The notes: a model not told the origin generated them from the letters alone. A DNA stretch of 64,000 nucleotides from Acanthacorydalis orientalis (GCA_034766995.1 CM068315.1:16276510-16340509), one strand, 5' to 3'; counted from the first letter of the stretch, positions 12,370 through 25,350 are shown. A program made the numbers and translations.

Positions 12370-12826
12370 TTACTTCTTAAAACTTCTCAGTTCAAAAATA
12401 TCCACCATTATTTTATATAACTTTGCTCCATATGTCGGGTAACTGATGAATCTCTTGTGAAAAAAGATGGCAGCTTTTAGTCGATGAAGTCGTCATGCAT
12501 TTTCTGACCTCTTCCAGTGTTTTAGCATTTTTTGCATGTTTTATGCATCAAAACACCTTCCCAGAAAGCTGGAAAAAATCATTCCCGTGGCATCGATTTT
12601 TTCAACTGGAATACGAAAAATATGCAATGCTTAATATGCCGCTTTTTGGACGCCATCGTGTTGACTAATGTTTTCTAAGGTTATACTAACTACTTGGCCA
12701 AGATAAATAGTATTTTTAAATTTTAATGCTGGCACTTCAAAATCCTGAAACTACGAGAAAATATTCTAGTTTAAAACAGAGCTGATTGATTCAATTTAAA
12801 AGCACAGAATTAATTTTTAAATCTAA
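12370..12826 (-). mobile_element. mariner L7 deletion derivative, minus-strand copy
   Basis: A second copy of the same derivative in opposite orientation, starting about 38 bases from the first, so the two lie tail to tail. On the minus strand it reads MASKKRHIKHCIFFVFQLKK, then shifted frames, then TLEEVRKCM and IHQLPDIWSKVI with NNGGYF. The outer end, read on the minus strand, starts TTAGATTTAAAAATTAATTC and is followed by TA at 12827-12828. The inner boundary is approximate. Pairing with the first copy runs from about 11841 to 12272 against 12391 to 12807, with mismatches. Confidence 0.75.
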
Positions 12827-12828
12827 TA

Positions 12829-14745
12829 CCTCTGAATATAATTATAGTGAAAAGAAAATAATTGAATATTTCTAGCAAGAAAAATTTAAGAATCACATCT
12901 TGAACTGACATAAAATCTTCAAAGACGTACATTTAATAAGCTCGTCTCCAAAAAAAGATTCCGTTATCTTAAATTCAACTTGATGAAAGTTTTACTTATA
13001 ACAAAATTTTCTTTTTATTTTCTTGTTAGACTTTGAGATACATGCATAATTTAAAACTGTTTTTCATATTCAGTAATCCTACTGTAATCATTATATATAT
13101 ATATATTAGAGAAAGCTCTGTAAAATATATAGAAATTTGTAAATTAGTGGTAACAACCTTTAAATAATTTATTTTTTGAATTCAGTACAATTCTAAATTT
13201 TTGTTTTTATATTGAGAATTTTTATAGATTTATAAATTTATATTGAAGTTTCAGTATATCTCATGATATGTGAACGAAATTGATTTATAAACATATGTTT
13301 TTAGATAAAAGTTCCACATTACATAAAATGGTTTGTTATTAAATGAAAGTTTCAGGTTTTATTTCTGTCTGGTTATAACAAAAATTTATTAAACTTCCAG
13401 AGAGTTTGATAAGCTTTTATATAAATGATTCTAGAATATGAACAGCATGATAGTAAATATAAAAAAAATCCCATGCTCTTGAATACGTGTTATTAGCTGA
13501 AACTTTTCATAATATCTTATATTGTCTGTTAGTGAACGAACGATCTTGATTTTATTTCCGCGCATCCACAAGCTGAATTTATTTAACGCCGTAATACAAT
13601 CATGTAGATTTTATTTTCAAAACTTAGCAGATATACGAACGAACAAACATTTTATCAGCCACATCATAAATTTGTATACAACAAAACTATACGAATAAGT
13701 TTATTAGAATTTCGAAAGTTGCTCGAAAGTAGAACGCGGCGAGGACGTCGTAGTACTAGTTCTCTTTCCTAGCCGCTCTACTAGAAAATAGCTCATAAAC
13801 ATTTGATATGAGTCTCGTTAAAAGTTTTCTAGCAGATGTTGTGCGCGCCAGTTCTCCACTAATACATACTGACATGTGTGAAATATACATGCGCCTCTCT
13901 AAGATATGATTAAGCATTCCAGACATTCCCTCGACGAAGTTCCGTCCGAGCTAGCTTACGAGCTGAGAAAAGTCACGTAAAATATGGAATATTATTTATT
14001 GATGTTGTGCGCAGACAAGGAGCCCACTCGGCTTTACGAACTGGTGGTTGTATCTTTATACATTCCTCTAACTTGCATATTCATACCGAAAAGAGACGAT
14101 CATCTACAAGTATGTGTATATATATATAATATATATATGTAAACACATACAAGACTGTATGTGTAAGTAAACTCGCTGAATAAACGATTATTAAATTTTT
14201 ATACGGGGTAACAAAATAACTATTTCATAAAAAATGTCACACAAACAGAATGTTGAAGCTAAATGAATATTTCAATTCAATAGCGATTCTCTCACCATGT
14301 TCTTTTTTCCTGGGGATGTTAGTTTAACAACATTTTTTCATTTATACACGCATAATCTGATAAAATACTTATTTACTTAACTTTATATCTTTAAAAGCTT
14401 TCATTACTCTTTAAATTAATCTTTGCTATTGACTTGATATTAACACATTCGTAAGCATTATATTACATCGTTTTATAAAATAAAACTGGTTATTTCTGAT
14501 GCGGACTTCGTCATTTTGCGAGTATATTGGTGCAGTTGGTGAAAAATCGCCAGCTGATCGTTAAATGGAAGCTGTTGTACATGTCGTTCAGTATTTTAAA
14601 TTATTAAATTTTATTTATTCAATCTTTTTCCCTTTTCTTGAATTTCATTAATTTTTTCAAAAATACATTAATAAGTTATAATTTTTTTGCTTCTTTATGT
14701 CCACAAATTTGGTATGAAAAAAATTTGAAAAGTTCACGACCTAAT
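12829..14745. other. noncoding DNA with a CpG-richer patch
   Basis: No gene recognised. At about 13520-14060 the composition is visibly richer in CG dinucleotides, for example around 13735-13790 and 13925-13980, and no open frame in it resembles a known family. AT tracts occur near 13092 and 14113. Confidence 0.5.
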
Positions 14746-15905
14746 AATGAAAGATTGTAAATATCTTTTTGAAATGATATTTCTTTTTCAATTTAATCTC
14801 CCAGAAATTCAATACACTTTATCTAGCGATGTCCCAGTAGTTTCATTCCATCCCAGAAGTTCAATTATTCAAGGTGGTCAAAATGGCAGTTTACTTCTAA
14901 TTTCAGTGTATCATTTGAAGAAAATCGCTTGTCACTATGGACTGTTTTGAGGTTTCGGAATAGATGGAAGTCGAACGGAACTAAATCACTGAATATGATA
15001 TCAAATTGTACTTCAAATTCGATGATTTTCACCTTAAAAATGAAATTAATATGGGAACATTTATTATTTTGATGAAAAATGATTACTTCTTTGATAAACT
15101 TGGTCTTTTAATGAGTTTTTTGATTCAATTGGTCTAAAATGTTAAGATAGTATATTTTGTTATCGTTTTATCCTTTGGATGGTAGTCAATCAGCAATATA
15201 GTACCCTTAACATATCAGAAAATAGAAACCATAACTTTTCTTGCAGGCTAAACGAATTTTGCCTTTTTTGGTAGCAGAAATTCTCAATGCTTCTTTTGTT
15301 CTGGCTGCTATTTTTTTCTAGTGTATAGTGTTGAATTCACGTTTCATCCCTGATTAAAAATGAACATACAAAATCAGTCGTATTCTTTCTAAAACGATCT
15401 GAATGTTCTTTAGTTATTTGCAATCAATTGCGTTTTATCTCGGTTATCAGTAAGTACGGCAAATTCCTAGCCTCCCATCCTCACTTTTCAACCTCAATAC
15501 CTCATCATTTTCTGCTTACTTCTTCGGTTAGGATATAAACTTCTCGTTCATTTGATTTACTCGCAGTATTAGTAATTTTATGTATTTTGAATGGACGATC
15601 CTCTAAAACAATATCGTGTACTTTACCGATGATTCCTCGTGTCGTTATACTTTTTTGCGTCCATTACGACGGTCATCTTTCAAGCTTGTACGACCACATT
15701 TAAATTCTGTAGCCCATTTTTTTTATAGCTATAAAGAAAAATGCACCATCACAACATATTTTTTCTCTCGTTAAAAATTTCCGTCGGTGTTAAAATCATT
15801 GTGCGATTTTCAATTTTACCAATTTTAAAAAGGACGCTAGGGTAGCTTTATTTAAACAGCTGTTTGTAACAAAATACTTAACAGACCGGTTTGATATTTC
15901 ATAGA
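14746..15905 (-). pseudogene. near full-length decayed mariner transposase, group L3
   Basis: Minus-strand mariner transposase broken by many stops and frameshifts. In coding order one can read KWATEFKCGRTSLKDD (about 15650), then HDIVLEDRPFKIHKI (about 15600). RFRKNTTDFVCSF with DETQIQHYTLE around the first catalytic Asp follows (about 15390). The C-terminus shows DFHLFRNLK, KRFSSND and sequence matching the family's final IKCIEFLGD-IEKE (14760-14950). The order and roughly 1.15 kb length fit a nearly complete mariner coding region. Motifs differ from L1, L2 and L4. I could not place the terminal repeats with confidence, so the outer limits are approximate. Confidence 0.75.
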
Positions 15906-16330
15906 TTCATAAAACAGGTGTGAATATACAAAGCAGCAAAAGTTTTAGAAAACATCCAAATAAATATACTAAGTCTGGAACTATTCAAGTTTCCCTCGTA
16001 TTATCTTTGTATGGATTTATAAAATCTCTTTTTCTGATTTCAAATAATAAGTAGTTGCATGCCTGATATTTCAAAACAACTTCATTTATCATTGTTTTAA
16101 TGGCAGAAATCAGCAGCAAACAACTTTTCATTTTCTTTATTTTGAACAGATTTTAGTGTTAGAGAAGTGAAAATATGACAGACTAGAGTGTTAATGATAT
16201 TTATTTTATTTTCTACTAAAACTCAAATAAACAAGAACCAAAAGGAGAACAGTACCAAGAGTAACTTGTAAAAAATTAAATGATTATTATTCGATATGCA
16301 AAAGAAATCCAATGTTTGAAAATCAAAGTA

Positions 16331-16376
<46 letters not shown>

Positions 16377-18224
16377 CTTCACTTCTATATTAAAATTATC
16401 ATTGTTCAGTGGAGCTGTAATTCATGCTCAATCGATTTGAAATAGTTCATATAACCGTGTGCACTAAAAATGAATTATTTTAGAGTAACGCCCGAACATA
16501 TCCTAGCTTTATGTAAAGAACTTACATATGTTCCAAGAATCGATATTCCCATACATCAAAGGCAAAAGAGACAATCGTATTAATTCTACTGTATGGCATG
16601 TTGAGCAAATTTTCTTACATCCTTCATAATAACTAATAACGGTTCTAAATATACATACTGTATACCTGAGAATAGTATGTAAACATGTACCTAAATAATT
16701 ATCAATAAAATTATTTAAAAAAAAATCAGTTAAAAGGATTCGTTAGTTTTCGACGAATGAAGATTTTATTATTATTAGAAATAAAGTAGATTGTTCAATA
16801 CATAAACTCATTTTATATATATATATATATATATATAAATTCGCATAAGGTTTGTGTATTCTATAATATGCTTCGGCGTATTTTATTGTTTGAGTAAGCA
16901 TTCTCATAAATGTTATGTGGGTAAAAGTTTGCATGAGAAATTCCAACGACATTTCAATTGTTGCGGAGTGTCGGAATGTAAACAAATTTGTGAATAGATT
17001 TTTACTGAACGCTTTAAGCTTCCAGCCGAGTATTTTTCCGACAACTTGACGTGTTCTGAATACCCAGTGTGTGCTCGCGTATGAAACGTTTTCGCTGTCT
17101 GATTTTTGTTTCGTGAATTGTTATCGCGAAACATGTGAGTCGGGGATTGTATAATTTTAAAACAATATTTTTTTAGCATACATACTGACACACACAGAAA
17201 CATATATATATATATATATATATATGTTTTCTTGCATATTTCAATATATTTTACTATAAATATTTAAAGAAAACATTTAAATTGTTGATGTTTAATCGAG
17301 TGCAATCAGCTATAAAAATATTGAAATTTTCGAAATTGGAATTAATTATCACAATATAATACAAAGTGTAATTATTTTCATTTCGAAAATCGAGTACACA
17401 TAACGAACATAAAATAATGCTTTGTTTAAATGGATGTTTATTCGCTACATAAATACAGTGTATACAACACTGTGTATATTATGAAATACGATGTACAAAT
17501 AGAGTTAATACATACAATTAGACACCAGAGACAACAAGAATAAACATTAATAGCTAACTAGTATATGAAGCTCATATCCTAATGCAGTGTTACGATCCCA
17601 GAGGATCGAATAAATAAAAAAAAGAAGCGCATCTCCCTCGACTGGCAGAACCGAGCCGAGTAGGAAAAATCTTTCGGCGAGCGGTAGCATCGGGACGCCT
17701 CATTCCAGACGAAATTGTTATTATCTAGAAAGCCTCTACGTAGAGGTCAGGAAACAACGAGGCGAAGAAATAGTGTAGTGTAAGATAAACTAGTAATATT
17801 TCATAATATCCCCTAGACGTGTAGTCAAGATGGGTCGGTGCATGCGATGCAGATATTATATGATAGGTAGCGGCGTAGAAAACTTGCGACGGGAGTGAAA
17901 AAAAGGAAAAAACAGTCTGTTTCACATGTCTGAAATAATTTCGTTGATGAAACTCGTGTGTTCAGATTTATCTAAAACAGTTTACTTTGATTGTTTAGAT
18001 TTATAGATTCTTTTGAAAGAACAAATTTAGGATTTACTAAGCATGCAACTGATTTATGGTCTGATGATATACTTTTGTGATATATTTACACTTAAAATCA
18101 ATTTAAAGTTTTCAATGGTCGGGTTCATGTATCATCCACTTCAGTGATCTGGTTAAAAAGAAATTGTATATATTTAAATTGTTTCTTATATAAAATTAAT
18201 GAAAACACTTTAAGTGGTTAAACT
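15906..18224. other. noncoding DNA with AT tracts and two CpG-richer patches
   Basis: Contains a clean (TA)n tract at 16330-16374 and shorter ones near 16816 and 17203. Two GC-richer patches lie at about 16880-17180 and 17590-17940. The second begins near GATCCCAGAGGATCGAATAA and includes several CpGs. Open frames of up to 96 codons on the minus strand (16913-17203) match no family I know. No gene is called. Confidence 0.5.
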
Positions 18225-18446
18225 TTAAAATTAGTTCCATAATTGGATTCTTTTTTCACTTCACAAAACTTAAAAAAGCTTTTCTGGACAAAAATGATCA
18301 GTAAATCATTATTATTAATTTTTTATTGTTGTTTATGTAAGTTTCTATGATATTGCTTTCATCTTCACGGCACTAAGTACAAGAAAAAATATTTCATTGA
18401 TTATAAGGTGTAAAATAATTATGTGTGAAAGTAAATTTAGGCTCGA
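18225..18446. repeat. long-TIR MITE copy
   Basis: The left arm contains TTCTTTTTTCACTTCACAAA, then TTCTGGACAAAAATGATCAG and TAAATCATTATTATTAA. The right end retains only a degraded part (TGTGTGAAAGTAAATTTAG). It is the same family as 31260-31546, but the right arm is shortened. Confidence 0.5.
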
Positions 18447-18825
18447 TATCAGAATTGTATTGAAATCAGTCTTTTTCACAATTGTTAACTTTTAAAGCAA
18501 AGAATCATATTTTTTTTGTTAAAAAATAATAAATCTTTCATTAATTTTTTTAAAAAAATATAAAATACAAATTTAACATTTTATTAAATTAAATGAAAGA
18601 AATTGATCATTTAAATTTTTTATAAATTATACTTTTATTAATATTTAAAAATTATATTTTGAAAATCAGGTCACGGAATTTACTTTTGTTGCAACTTAAA
18701 AAAATATTTTTGAGAAAAGTGTATAACTTTGTATCTTAAAAAAATTGTTTTTAGATAATATATATATATCTTCACACTCACTTAAATACTTGAAACTAAC
18801 AGTGATTGTAAAAAGGTAGAAAATA

Positions 18826-19392
18826 TTAGGTTGGTGGGAAAATAATTGAGGGTTTTGTTTTCTGAATTCCAACTATTTTTTTTCATTGAAATTGACATTT
18901 TATCATATTCATGTTAATATATTTTTAAAGTGCATTTTAAAAATTGTGATCTGTATATTGGTAACATTGACTTTACTTTTATATTAATTTTTCTTCAAAT
19001 CGGGCTATTGAATTAAAGATGGAAAAGAAACAAATAAAAGCAATTTTTTGTATGTGTACAAAACGAGTAGTAAAGCAGAAGAAACTGCTCGTAAAGTAAA
19101 CGATGCTTTTGGTGGTGGTACTGTTAAGGAAAAGACGGTGCAATGGTTGTTCCAAAAATTTCATACTGAGGACGAGAGCTTTGAAGATAAAGAAAATCGC
19201 GGGCGTCCTTCTACAGTTTATAATGACCAACTGAAAGAAGTAGTTAAATCAGAACCACGCACAAGTTGAGAGCTTAAACAAAAGTTAGGTGTTTTTCATA
19301 CAACAGTTCTGTACGACTTGAAACCACTTAAATTGAAAAAATCTATATAAATTTCAAGGTCATAAATCGTAATTAATTTTCTAGCAACCTAA
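18826..19392 (+). mobile_element. mariner L1 deletion derivative, copy B (HTH region only)
   Basis: 567 bp element flanked by TA on both sides (18824-18825 and 19393-19394), starting TTAGGTTGGTGGGAAAATAA and ending in its inverted form. A start codon at 19019 opens MEKKQIKAIFCM. After a frameshift a 73-codon frame (19048-19269) carries ETARKVNDAFGGGTV, KTVQWLFQKF, GRPSTVYNDQLK and SEPRT, which are the first helix-turn-helix and linker of mariner transposases. The catalytic domain is absent: sequence passes from the second helix-turn-helix straight to the 3' end. The junction type is shared with copies A and G. Confidence 0.92.
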
Positions 19393-19394
19393 TA

Positions 19395-20508
19395 CAATAA
19401 AATTGTTTTAAAGAACAGGAAGATATTTCACAAACATTGAATTTTATCAATGAGATTATTTCAGATACGTGAAATAAGATCTTTTTTCTTCTCACTCCCT
19501 CCACATGTTTTCTATGTCTAACTATCAAGGAATATCCGTGTTGCATTAGGATGATGAAAAATAATCAATAAGGATTTTTTGAATATTTTTACCTTGAAAT
19601 ATTTTTATGGTTTGTGAACTGAAAACTTATCCTTTAGAAAATAATATTTAAATAAACTGCTGTTGTGCGAATAATAAATAAAGTGAAGACAATCTAAAAT
19701 CAATTACATATCTAGAAACTAGAGTTAAATGTGTAAATATTTCAAATATTTTCATATATATATATATATATATACACATTCAAACAAAATGATTTAAATA
19801 ATTATTTAGTGTTTAAATTTAGAAAATTATACGTAGCTAGATAAAAAAATCACGTTTAGAATGAAAAGGCATAAAAAGTTAATATATATATTTTTAATTT
19901 CATAAATTAATTCTTTTTTCATTCCACAAAATACAATATTTCTTTAGGTCAAAAATATACTTTATATTTTTTACAATATACTATATAATGTACAAATGTT
20001 TACTAATAGCAAGTCAAAAAATATATACTTTCATATTTGTCATAAAAAAAATTATTGTCACTTTATTTTTCTTTTCGATTTCTGTACTAATTCGTAAACA
20101 TTCTCCATTTACTTACTTCTATTTAATTACCAAAAAACCCATACATAGTTTTATAAATAAAATAATTATTCAGAATAACAAAAATTGATATTTTACAAAT
20201 ATTTTTATATAAGTACATAGTTTTATAAAAAAATATTTAAATTAAAAACGTAACTTTGTAATTATTCAACATATCAAATAAACATCTTTTTTAAAATATG
20301 GATCCAAACATTAATACAGACATATTTTCTGTCAATAATGAAAATTCCGGTACGATTATACAAATATTTACATTAAATCGTGGTTCGGTTTATATCAGCA
20401 TATATTTATTTTACATTTGTCGTTTTAAATTGATATTAAAATGAATAGTTTTATTATACAAATTTCTATTTGTAAAACATTTAGTTTATACATATACATT
20501 TATTATAA

Positions 20509-20542
<34 letters not shown>

Positions 20543-21194
20543 GTATACATTAAATTCATAATAGAAAACGCCGAAATAATTTCGGAAAAGGTCTCCATTG
20601 CCGTTCTGTCCTTTTAGTGTACACTCTATGTTCAGGCAGTTTAAATTTCAATAAAGGCTTGTACGGCACAGCGTATTTCTTGTATACATATGCTAGGGTT
20701 CGTCTTCCAATAGGAGACAAGCTGTTCGAGGTGGGCCCATGAATAAACGATCTGTAGTGTAGTACAAAAGACGAACGATGACTATATGTGTGTGAATGTG
20801 TCCTTGCAAATATATATATATATATATATACATACATATGTATACACATATGTATATAACACAGACGTGAGTTCTGTCCGTGAAGTAGTTTTCATAGCGA
20901 ATCTATTTAAATATCGCCATGGTTTCGCTACACGAGTGCACATATAAATATTTTTGACGGGAATACTAGACGTTTTTAAACACTGCGAATTTGATATAGC
21001 GTGTGTATGTATGTGTGTGTGTGTGTATGTCTACGTGTATTGTGTTTCATTCTAGTAGATATATGAGAATCTTTATGTAATGTATGTGAAATTCAACACA
21101 CTGTACTTATTTTATACACACACGATACAATCGTGTTTATGTATGCATTTGACAATAATTGTCTAGTTTTCAATAGACATTGCATATATACATA

Positions 21195-21245
<51 letters not shown>

Positions 21246-21383
21246 AATCAATAAGTGAGATAATGGTAAAAGAAAATTAATAAAAAAGAAAAGTACTGAA
21301 TGGTTAAAATTTAAAACAATTATTAGACAAATTTCTGTAGTAATGAATCACCAGAACTGAAAATAATGATGATGAATACTGTT
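19395..21383. other. noncoding DNA: MITE fragment, CpG-richer patch, AT and GT tracts
   Basis: About 19905-19960 resembles one arm of the long-TIR MITE (TTCTTTTTTCATTCCACAAA). A CpG-richer patch at about 20560-20970 has a minus-strand frame of 97 codons (20556-20849). Its first part is repeat-derived Tyr/Ile sequence; the rest, from HYRSFIHGPTSNSLSPIGRR onward, matches no family I recognise. AT tracts lie at 20505-20547, 20810-20857 and 21197-21243, and a GT tract at about 21001-21028. Confidence 0.5.
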
Positions 21384-21384
21384 A

Positions 21385-22672
21385 TGTTGGGCTAGAACAA
21401 ACGTTCGTACCGTTTTCCAATAGATGTCATTAATTGCAGTCTCGCGTGGAGCTCGATTATATGATATGACTCCATATGTGTTATTTTGACAGATGACATT
21501 TCAACGTTTCTTTCTCTGCTATTTTTGTGTAATTTTGTGAATTTTATGTCTGTGAAATTTAAAAATAAAATACGGTGCAACATGAGGTGCATTGTCGTCA
21601 TTTGATGCTGTTTAATTTCCGGAGAGGAACAATCGCTGAAAAGATACCAAAAAGATATCCGTCGTTTATATAGAAGGTGTCATAGCTGGCAGTATTGTTC
21701 AAAAGTGGCTCATTCGGTTCAGAGATCAAAAATTCGATCTAGAGGATCGAGATCGTTCCGGTAGACCTGCAGTTGTTGATAATAACAAAATTGCAACCCT
21801 ATTAAAAATAATCAACATTACATGACACTGGCTATCGCAGAGATGCTAAATGTGTTTCATATGAATGTTGTAAGGAATTTGGAGACACTTGAATATGTGA
21901 ATTCCTACATTTGGCTGCCTCATAAGTTAACTGAAAGAAATGTAATTGAACGCACTTCCATCAGTGATTCGCTTCGTAAAAAGAACCAAAACAACCCGTT
22001 TCTGAAAATATTAATCCCAAGTGATGAAAAATGAATCATTCACAATAATGTGGATCGAAAAATTTCTCGGGAAAAACGAAACATGCTTCCATTAATCACT
22101 CCAAAAGCGAATCTTCATCCGAAGAAGGTGATGTTGTATATCTGGTGAGATTGGAAGGGTGTTGTGCATTACGAGCTTCTCCCAAATAATCAGATGATAA
22201 ATTCGGAAGAGTATTGTGGTCAATTGAAACAATTAAAGGCGGTAATCGATTGAAAGCATCTAGAATTTGCCAATCGGAAGCGTATACCGTTTTTCACCAA
22301 GATGACAAAGTCCTCGCATATATTTGTAGACCCAGCAGAAATTGGTGCAGTTTAGCTGGGACGTCCTTTCTAACCTTCTACATTTACCTGATCTTACACT
22401 TTGAGAGTACCGTTTATTTCAATCCTTACAAAATTCTCTTAATGGAAAAAACTTCACTTCCCTGGAAACCGGCAAAAATCACCTAGATCAGTCCATCGCC
22501 CAGAAAGATGTCAAATTCTGGGAGGACGAAATTCTGAAACTGTGTGAAAGATGGCATAATGTGGTGGATCAAAATGACACATAGGTATTAGAATAAGTAT
22601 ATGTATAAATAAGTAAATACTTCTTTTAAATTTAACCTTAAAAGCGATACGAACTTTAGTTCGAACCCAATA
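21385..22672 (+). mobile_element. full-length decayed mariner, group L2
   Basis: 1,288 bp, the normal length for a mariner, flanked by TA (21383-21384 and 22673-22674). The left end is TGTTGGGCTAGAACAAACGT; the right end, read on the minus strand, is TATTGGGTTCGAACTAAAGT. The next segment, TTCGTA(C/T)CG, is shared by both ends. The transposase inside is described separately. No other copy of this group is seen in the window. Confidence 0.92.
21580..22584 (+). pseudogene. broken mariner transposase of element L2
   Basis: Most of the protein can be followed through several frames. MLFNFRRGTIAEKI opens the first helix-turn-helix (from 21605). FDLEDRDRSGRPAVVDNNKI is the linker, and a 70-codon open piece (21822-22034) covers the second helix-turn-helix and the first catalytic region, ending PSDEK then a stop. 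HPKKVMLYIW and ELLPNNQMINSEEYCGQLK follow, then VFHQDDK with the second Asp. Near the C-terminus, QNSLNGKNF and KFWEDEILKLCERW precede the stop at 22582-22584. The region of the third catalytic residue reads stop-Glu-Tyr-Arg-Leu-Phe where SDYHLF would be expected, so that Asp appears changed to Glu. It is clearly nonfunctional. Confidence 0.88.
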
Positions 22673-23014
22673 TACTGATAAACACGTATATATTGAATTT
22701 TTAGCATTTATAAGAACACTAGTCAGTTAAACAAATAGAAAGAAACAACTCTATGAACGCAAGCTACAATTTCATAAAAATTGTTAAAATAAATTAAATT
22801 GTTAAAATAGTAATCATTTGAAAAATTGTTAATATAAATAACAATTAAGATAAAGTCTGATAGAAACGTTTCTCTTTGGTATCAAATTATAAATTGTTTC
22901 ACTTTCTCTCCCATCATCATGATTGAGTCAGATATAGAAGAAAAGATTGGATATTCAAAATGCAAGAATATAATTAATTTAAACTTTTAAGTTTGTATTG
23001 AACACTAGATATTT

Positions 23015-23282
23015 AATTTCACAAATGATTTCTTTTTTCACTCCAAAAATCACAAAAAATATTTTTCAGTCAAAATTTTTCAATAAACCACTATTGATTC
23101 AATGTTATTAATGCGCATTTCACTCTCGATTTTATCGTTCTTAGAGTATCAATGTACAAAAAAAATCACACTTTTCAAATAAAATTTAAAAATAGGAAAC
23201 ACAAAAAATGTTATAAATGATTTATTAATTTTTTTTTAATTTGTGAAAGAAAAAAGTATTCGTTTGTGAAAGTAATTTAGCT
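23015..23282. repeat. long-TIR MITE copy
   Basis: The left arm contains CACAAATGATTTCTTTTTTC followed by ACTCCAAAAATCAC. The right arm contains AATGATTTATTAATTTTTTT and ends in GTTTGTGAAAGTAATTTAG. The ends are inverted relative to each other, as in 31260-31546. Confidence 0.5.
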
Positions 23283-24942
23283 ACAGTGTTATAACTGTGT
23301 TAGATATTTATTCGCATCTATTCTATTTTTTCTTCACTTGTTTGTTTTTTATTGCGAATTTAGAAAATGTTCGAAGATTAATAATAAAAATTAACGAAAT
23401 TCCAAACCATGTTTATTTCACTTATGATATTAGCGTCTCATAACTTCGAAACATATTGTGCTTTAGTCCAAATTTTTCTGATTAAAAGAAATATTCTTCA
23501 GATGTGTCTATACTTTGATCTCGTCTTGAACAAGAGTTAAGGAGACAAGCCATGAGAATTTGATTTCAGGTCTGGTAATAAATCAAAATGTATTTTGTAA
23601 CTCAAAGAATTGCATTTTGTTCCGTCAAAAAAATCAAAACAATGCCTACCTGATGTATGTTAGTGCTTATGTTGTCTAATTTTCATAACCAAAGAATACA
23701 TCTTTATTTGAAAAGTATTTAGCTATTAGCAAATTTGCACATTAAAGAGTGAAATATTCTTTGTAGCAATAAAACATGTGTTTCAAATAATGCTTTAAAG
23801 TATTAATATATATGTAAGGAAATAATGATACTTACTCCAGCGTTTTAATTATTCAACTTAATGTTCGTCTATAAATTAATTATTTTTTTTTTTCGAAAGA
23901 ATGACAATTTTAAAACGACAATATTCATGCAGTTTTAATTCTAATGCGTACAAAAAACATTTAATAACTTTTCTAGATAACGTTTTTCTATTATCTCATC
24001 GTCTACTCGAGACAAAAATCTTACTGCACTGTAACTCTGTCCGAGACATAAACACAATCTAATCATCTGCATCAGTTGATATTGTCATAAATGTGTCGCT
24101 GTTATAAATAGTAGCAGTGTTAATAAAACAATGCGATACACAAGAGCGCACGACACCTCGTCTCACAATAGAACATTGGCGAATAAGCATAAGGAAGAAA
24201 TTCCCGAAACATTGAACGTGCCACAAAAAATCCATTTCCCGCTCGTTTCCCATGGGAAATTTGAATATTCTTATTTCTTTACATAGGTGGCGCGCTGTTC
24301 GTTGTATCTGTGCAGTTAGTGTGTAGTGCCGCAGTGTAGCGCGGCCCGTTCAACTGTGTACAATGATCATATCACATTTTTATTACAGGCGAACGAAAAT
24401 TTTTTCTTTTTTCCAGTTTAAGTACAACACATTAAACCTAAATTGCGTTTACAACGAAACTAACAGTGACCGAAAAAAAAACACATGCACATGTCTGCGG
24501 TAGAACCGAGTTAGACGCTGGTTCTAAATTAAAAGGACTGGTGTAGCGGATTTCTAACAAAAATAGTTATTTTTTACCGCTTTTCTCGGGATTTTTTGTT
24601 GCAGGTATTTGATACACTTAAAGTACTGTATACATCGGTATAAAAATCCAAATTTAAATGTGGATTCATTCAATATTCGAAAAGAACATAACATGCTCTT
24701 AAACACATTTAAAAATATTCATATCAGATGATCTGCCGATATTTTTTAAATCAATTGGTTAAATAATTAAATTAAAACATATTTTAAAATATTTTTTATA
24801 AAATAATAGGATAATAATCCTGAAAAATGTAAACATTCTCTATCAAACATAATATAAATTGTACAAATTAATTCCGTGCCTTTTTTATAGAAAGTGAATG
24901 TTTATGGAAAAATTTTAATCCTCAAAATATTCTCCATATATA
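23283..24942. other. noncoding DNA with a CpG-richer patch
   Basis: AT-rich sequence without recognisable genes until about 24000. The stretch at about 24000-24520 is visibly richer in CG dinucleotides, for example GTGGCGCGCTGTTCG near 24288 and CGCAGTGTAGCGCGGCCCG near 24331. A 64-codon minus-strand open frame (24059-24253) matches nothing I recognise. A conserved regulatory element or noncoding exon is possible. Confidence 0.45.
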
Positions 24943-25098
24943 TTGTTTTGTGAGGTTATGCCAACTGCTTGGCCATGATATATAATATTTTTAAATGTTA
25001 AGATTGGCAATTTAAAATCCTAAAACTACGAGAAAATATTTTAAGACAGATTTATGATTGATTCAATTTGAAGGCAGCGAATAAATTTTTACACCTAA
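24943..25098 (-). mobile_element. terminal fragment of mariner L7
   Basis: Matches the 5' terminal part of the minus-strand L7 copy (about 12666-12826). Shared pieces include CTGCTTGGCCA against CTACTTGGCCA, AACTACGAGAAAATATT, and GATTGATTCAATTT. It ends CACCTAA followed by TA at 25099-25100. Only the end outside the coding region survives. Confidence 0.65.
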
Positions 25099-25350
25099 TA
25101 TTTCATTATTTTTGGGTGATATAACGCAAGTTCTTAATAATATTCTGACATAATTGACAAAATATAAGATTATCTTTGTAAAAAGTAATAATAATGAATA
25201 TATTTCTCATCAGTTACACTAACTAATTTTAATTAAATTAGTTAAAAAAACTTAGAAATTTTACAAACCCCCAAAGTGTAACAATATTGACATTTTCCAT
25301 TGTTTTAACTCGAGATTTAAAACTCAATATTTAAAATTCTGAGTTAGATA

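Noticed and set aside
20556..20849. 97-codon minus-strand frame as a gene
   Set aside because: The first third comes from an AT/CA tract and the remainder matches no family; kept only as part of an island description.
23820..23850. Minus-strand GTAAGTATC donor-like site
   Set aside because: The upstream minus-strand sequence is AT-rich without an acceptor or open frame; chance match.
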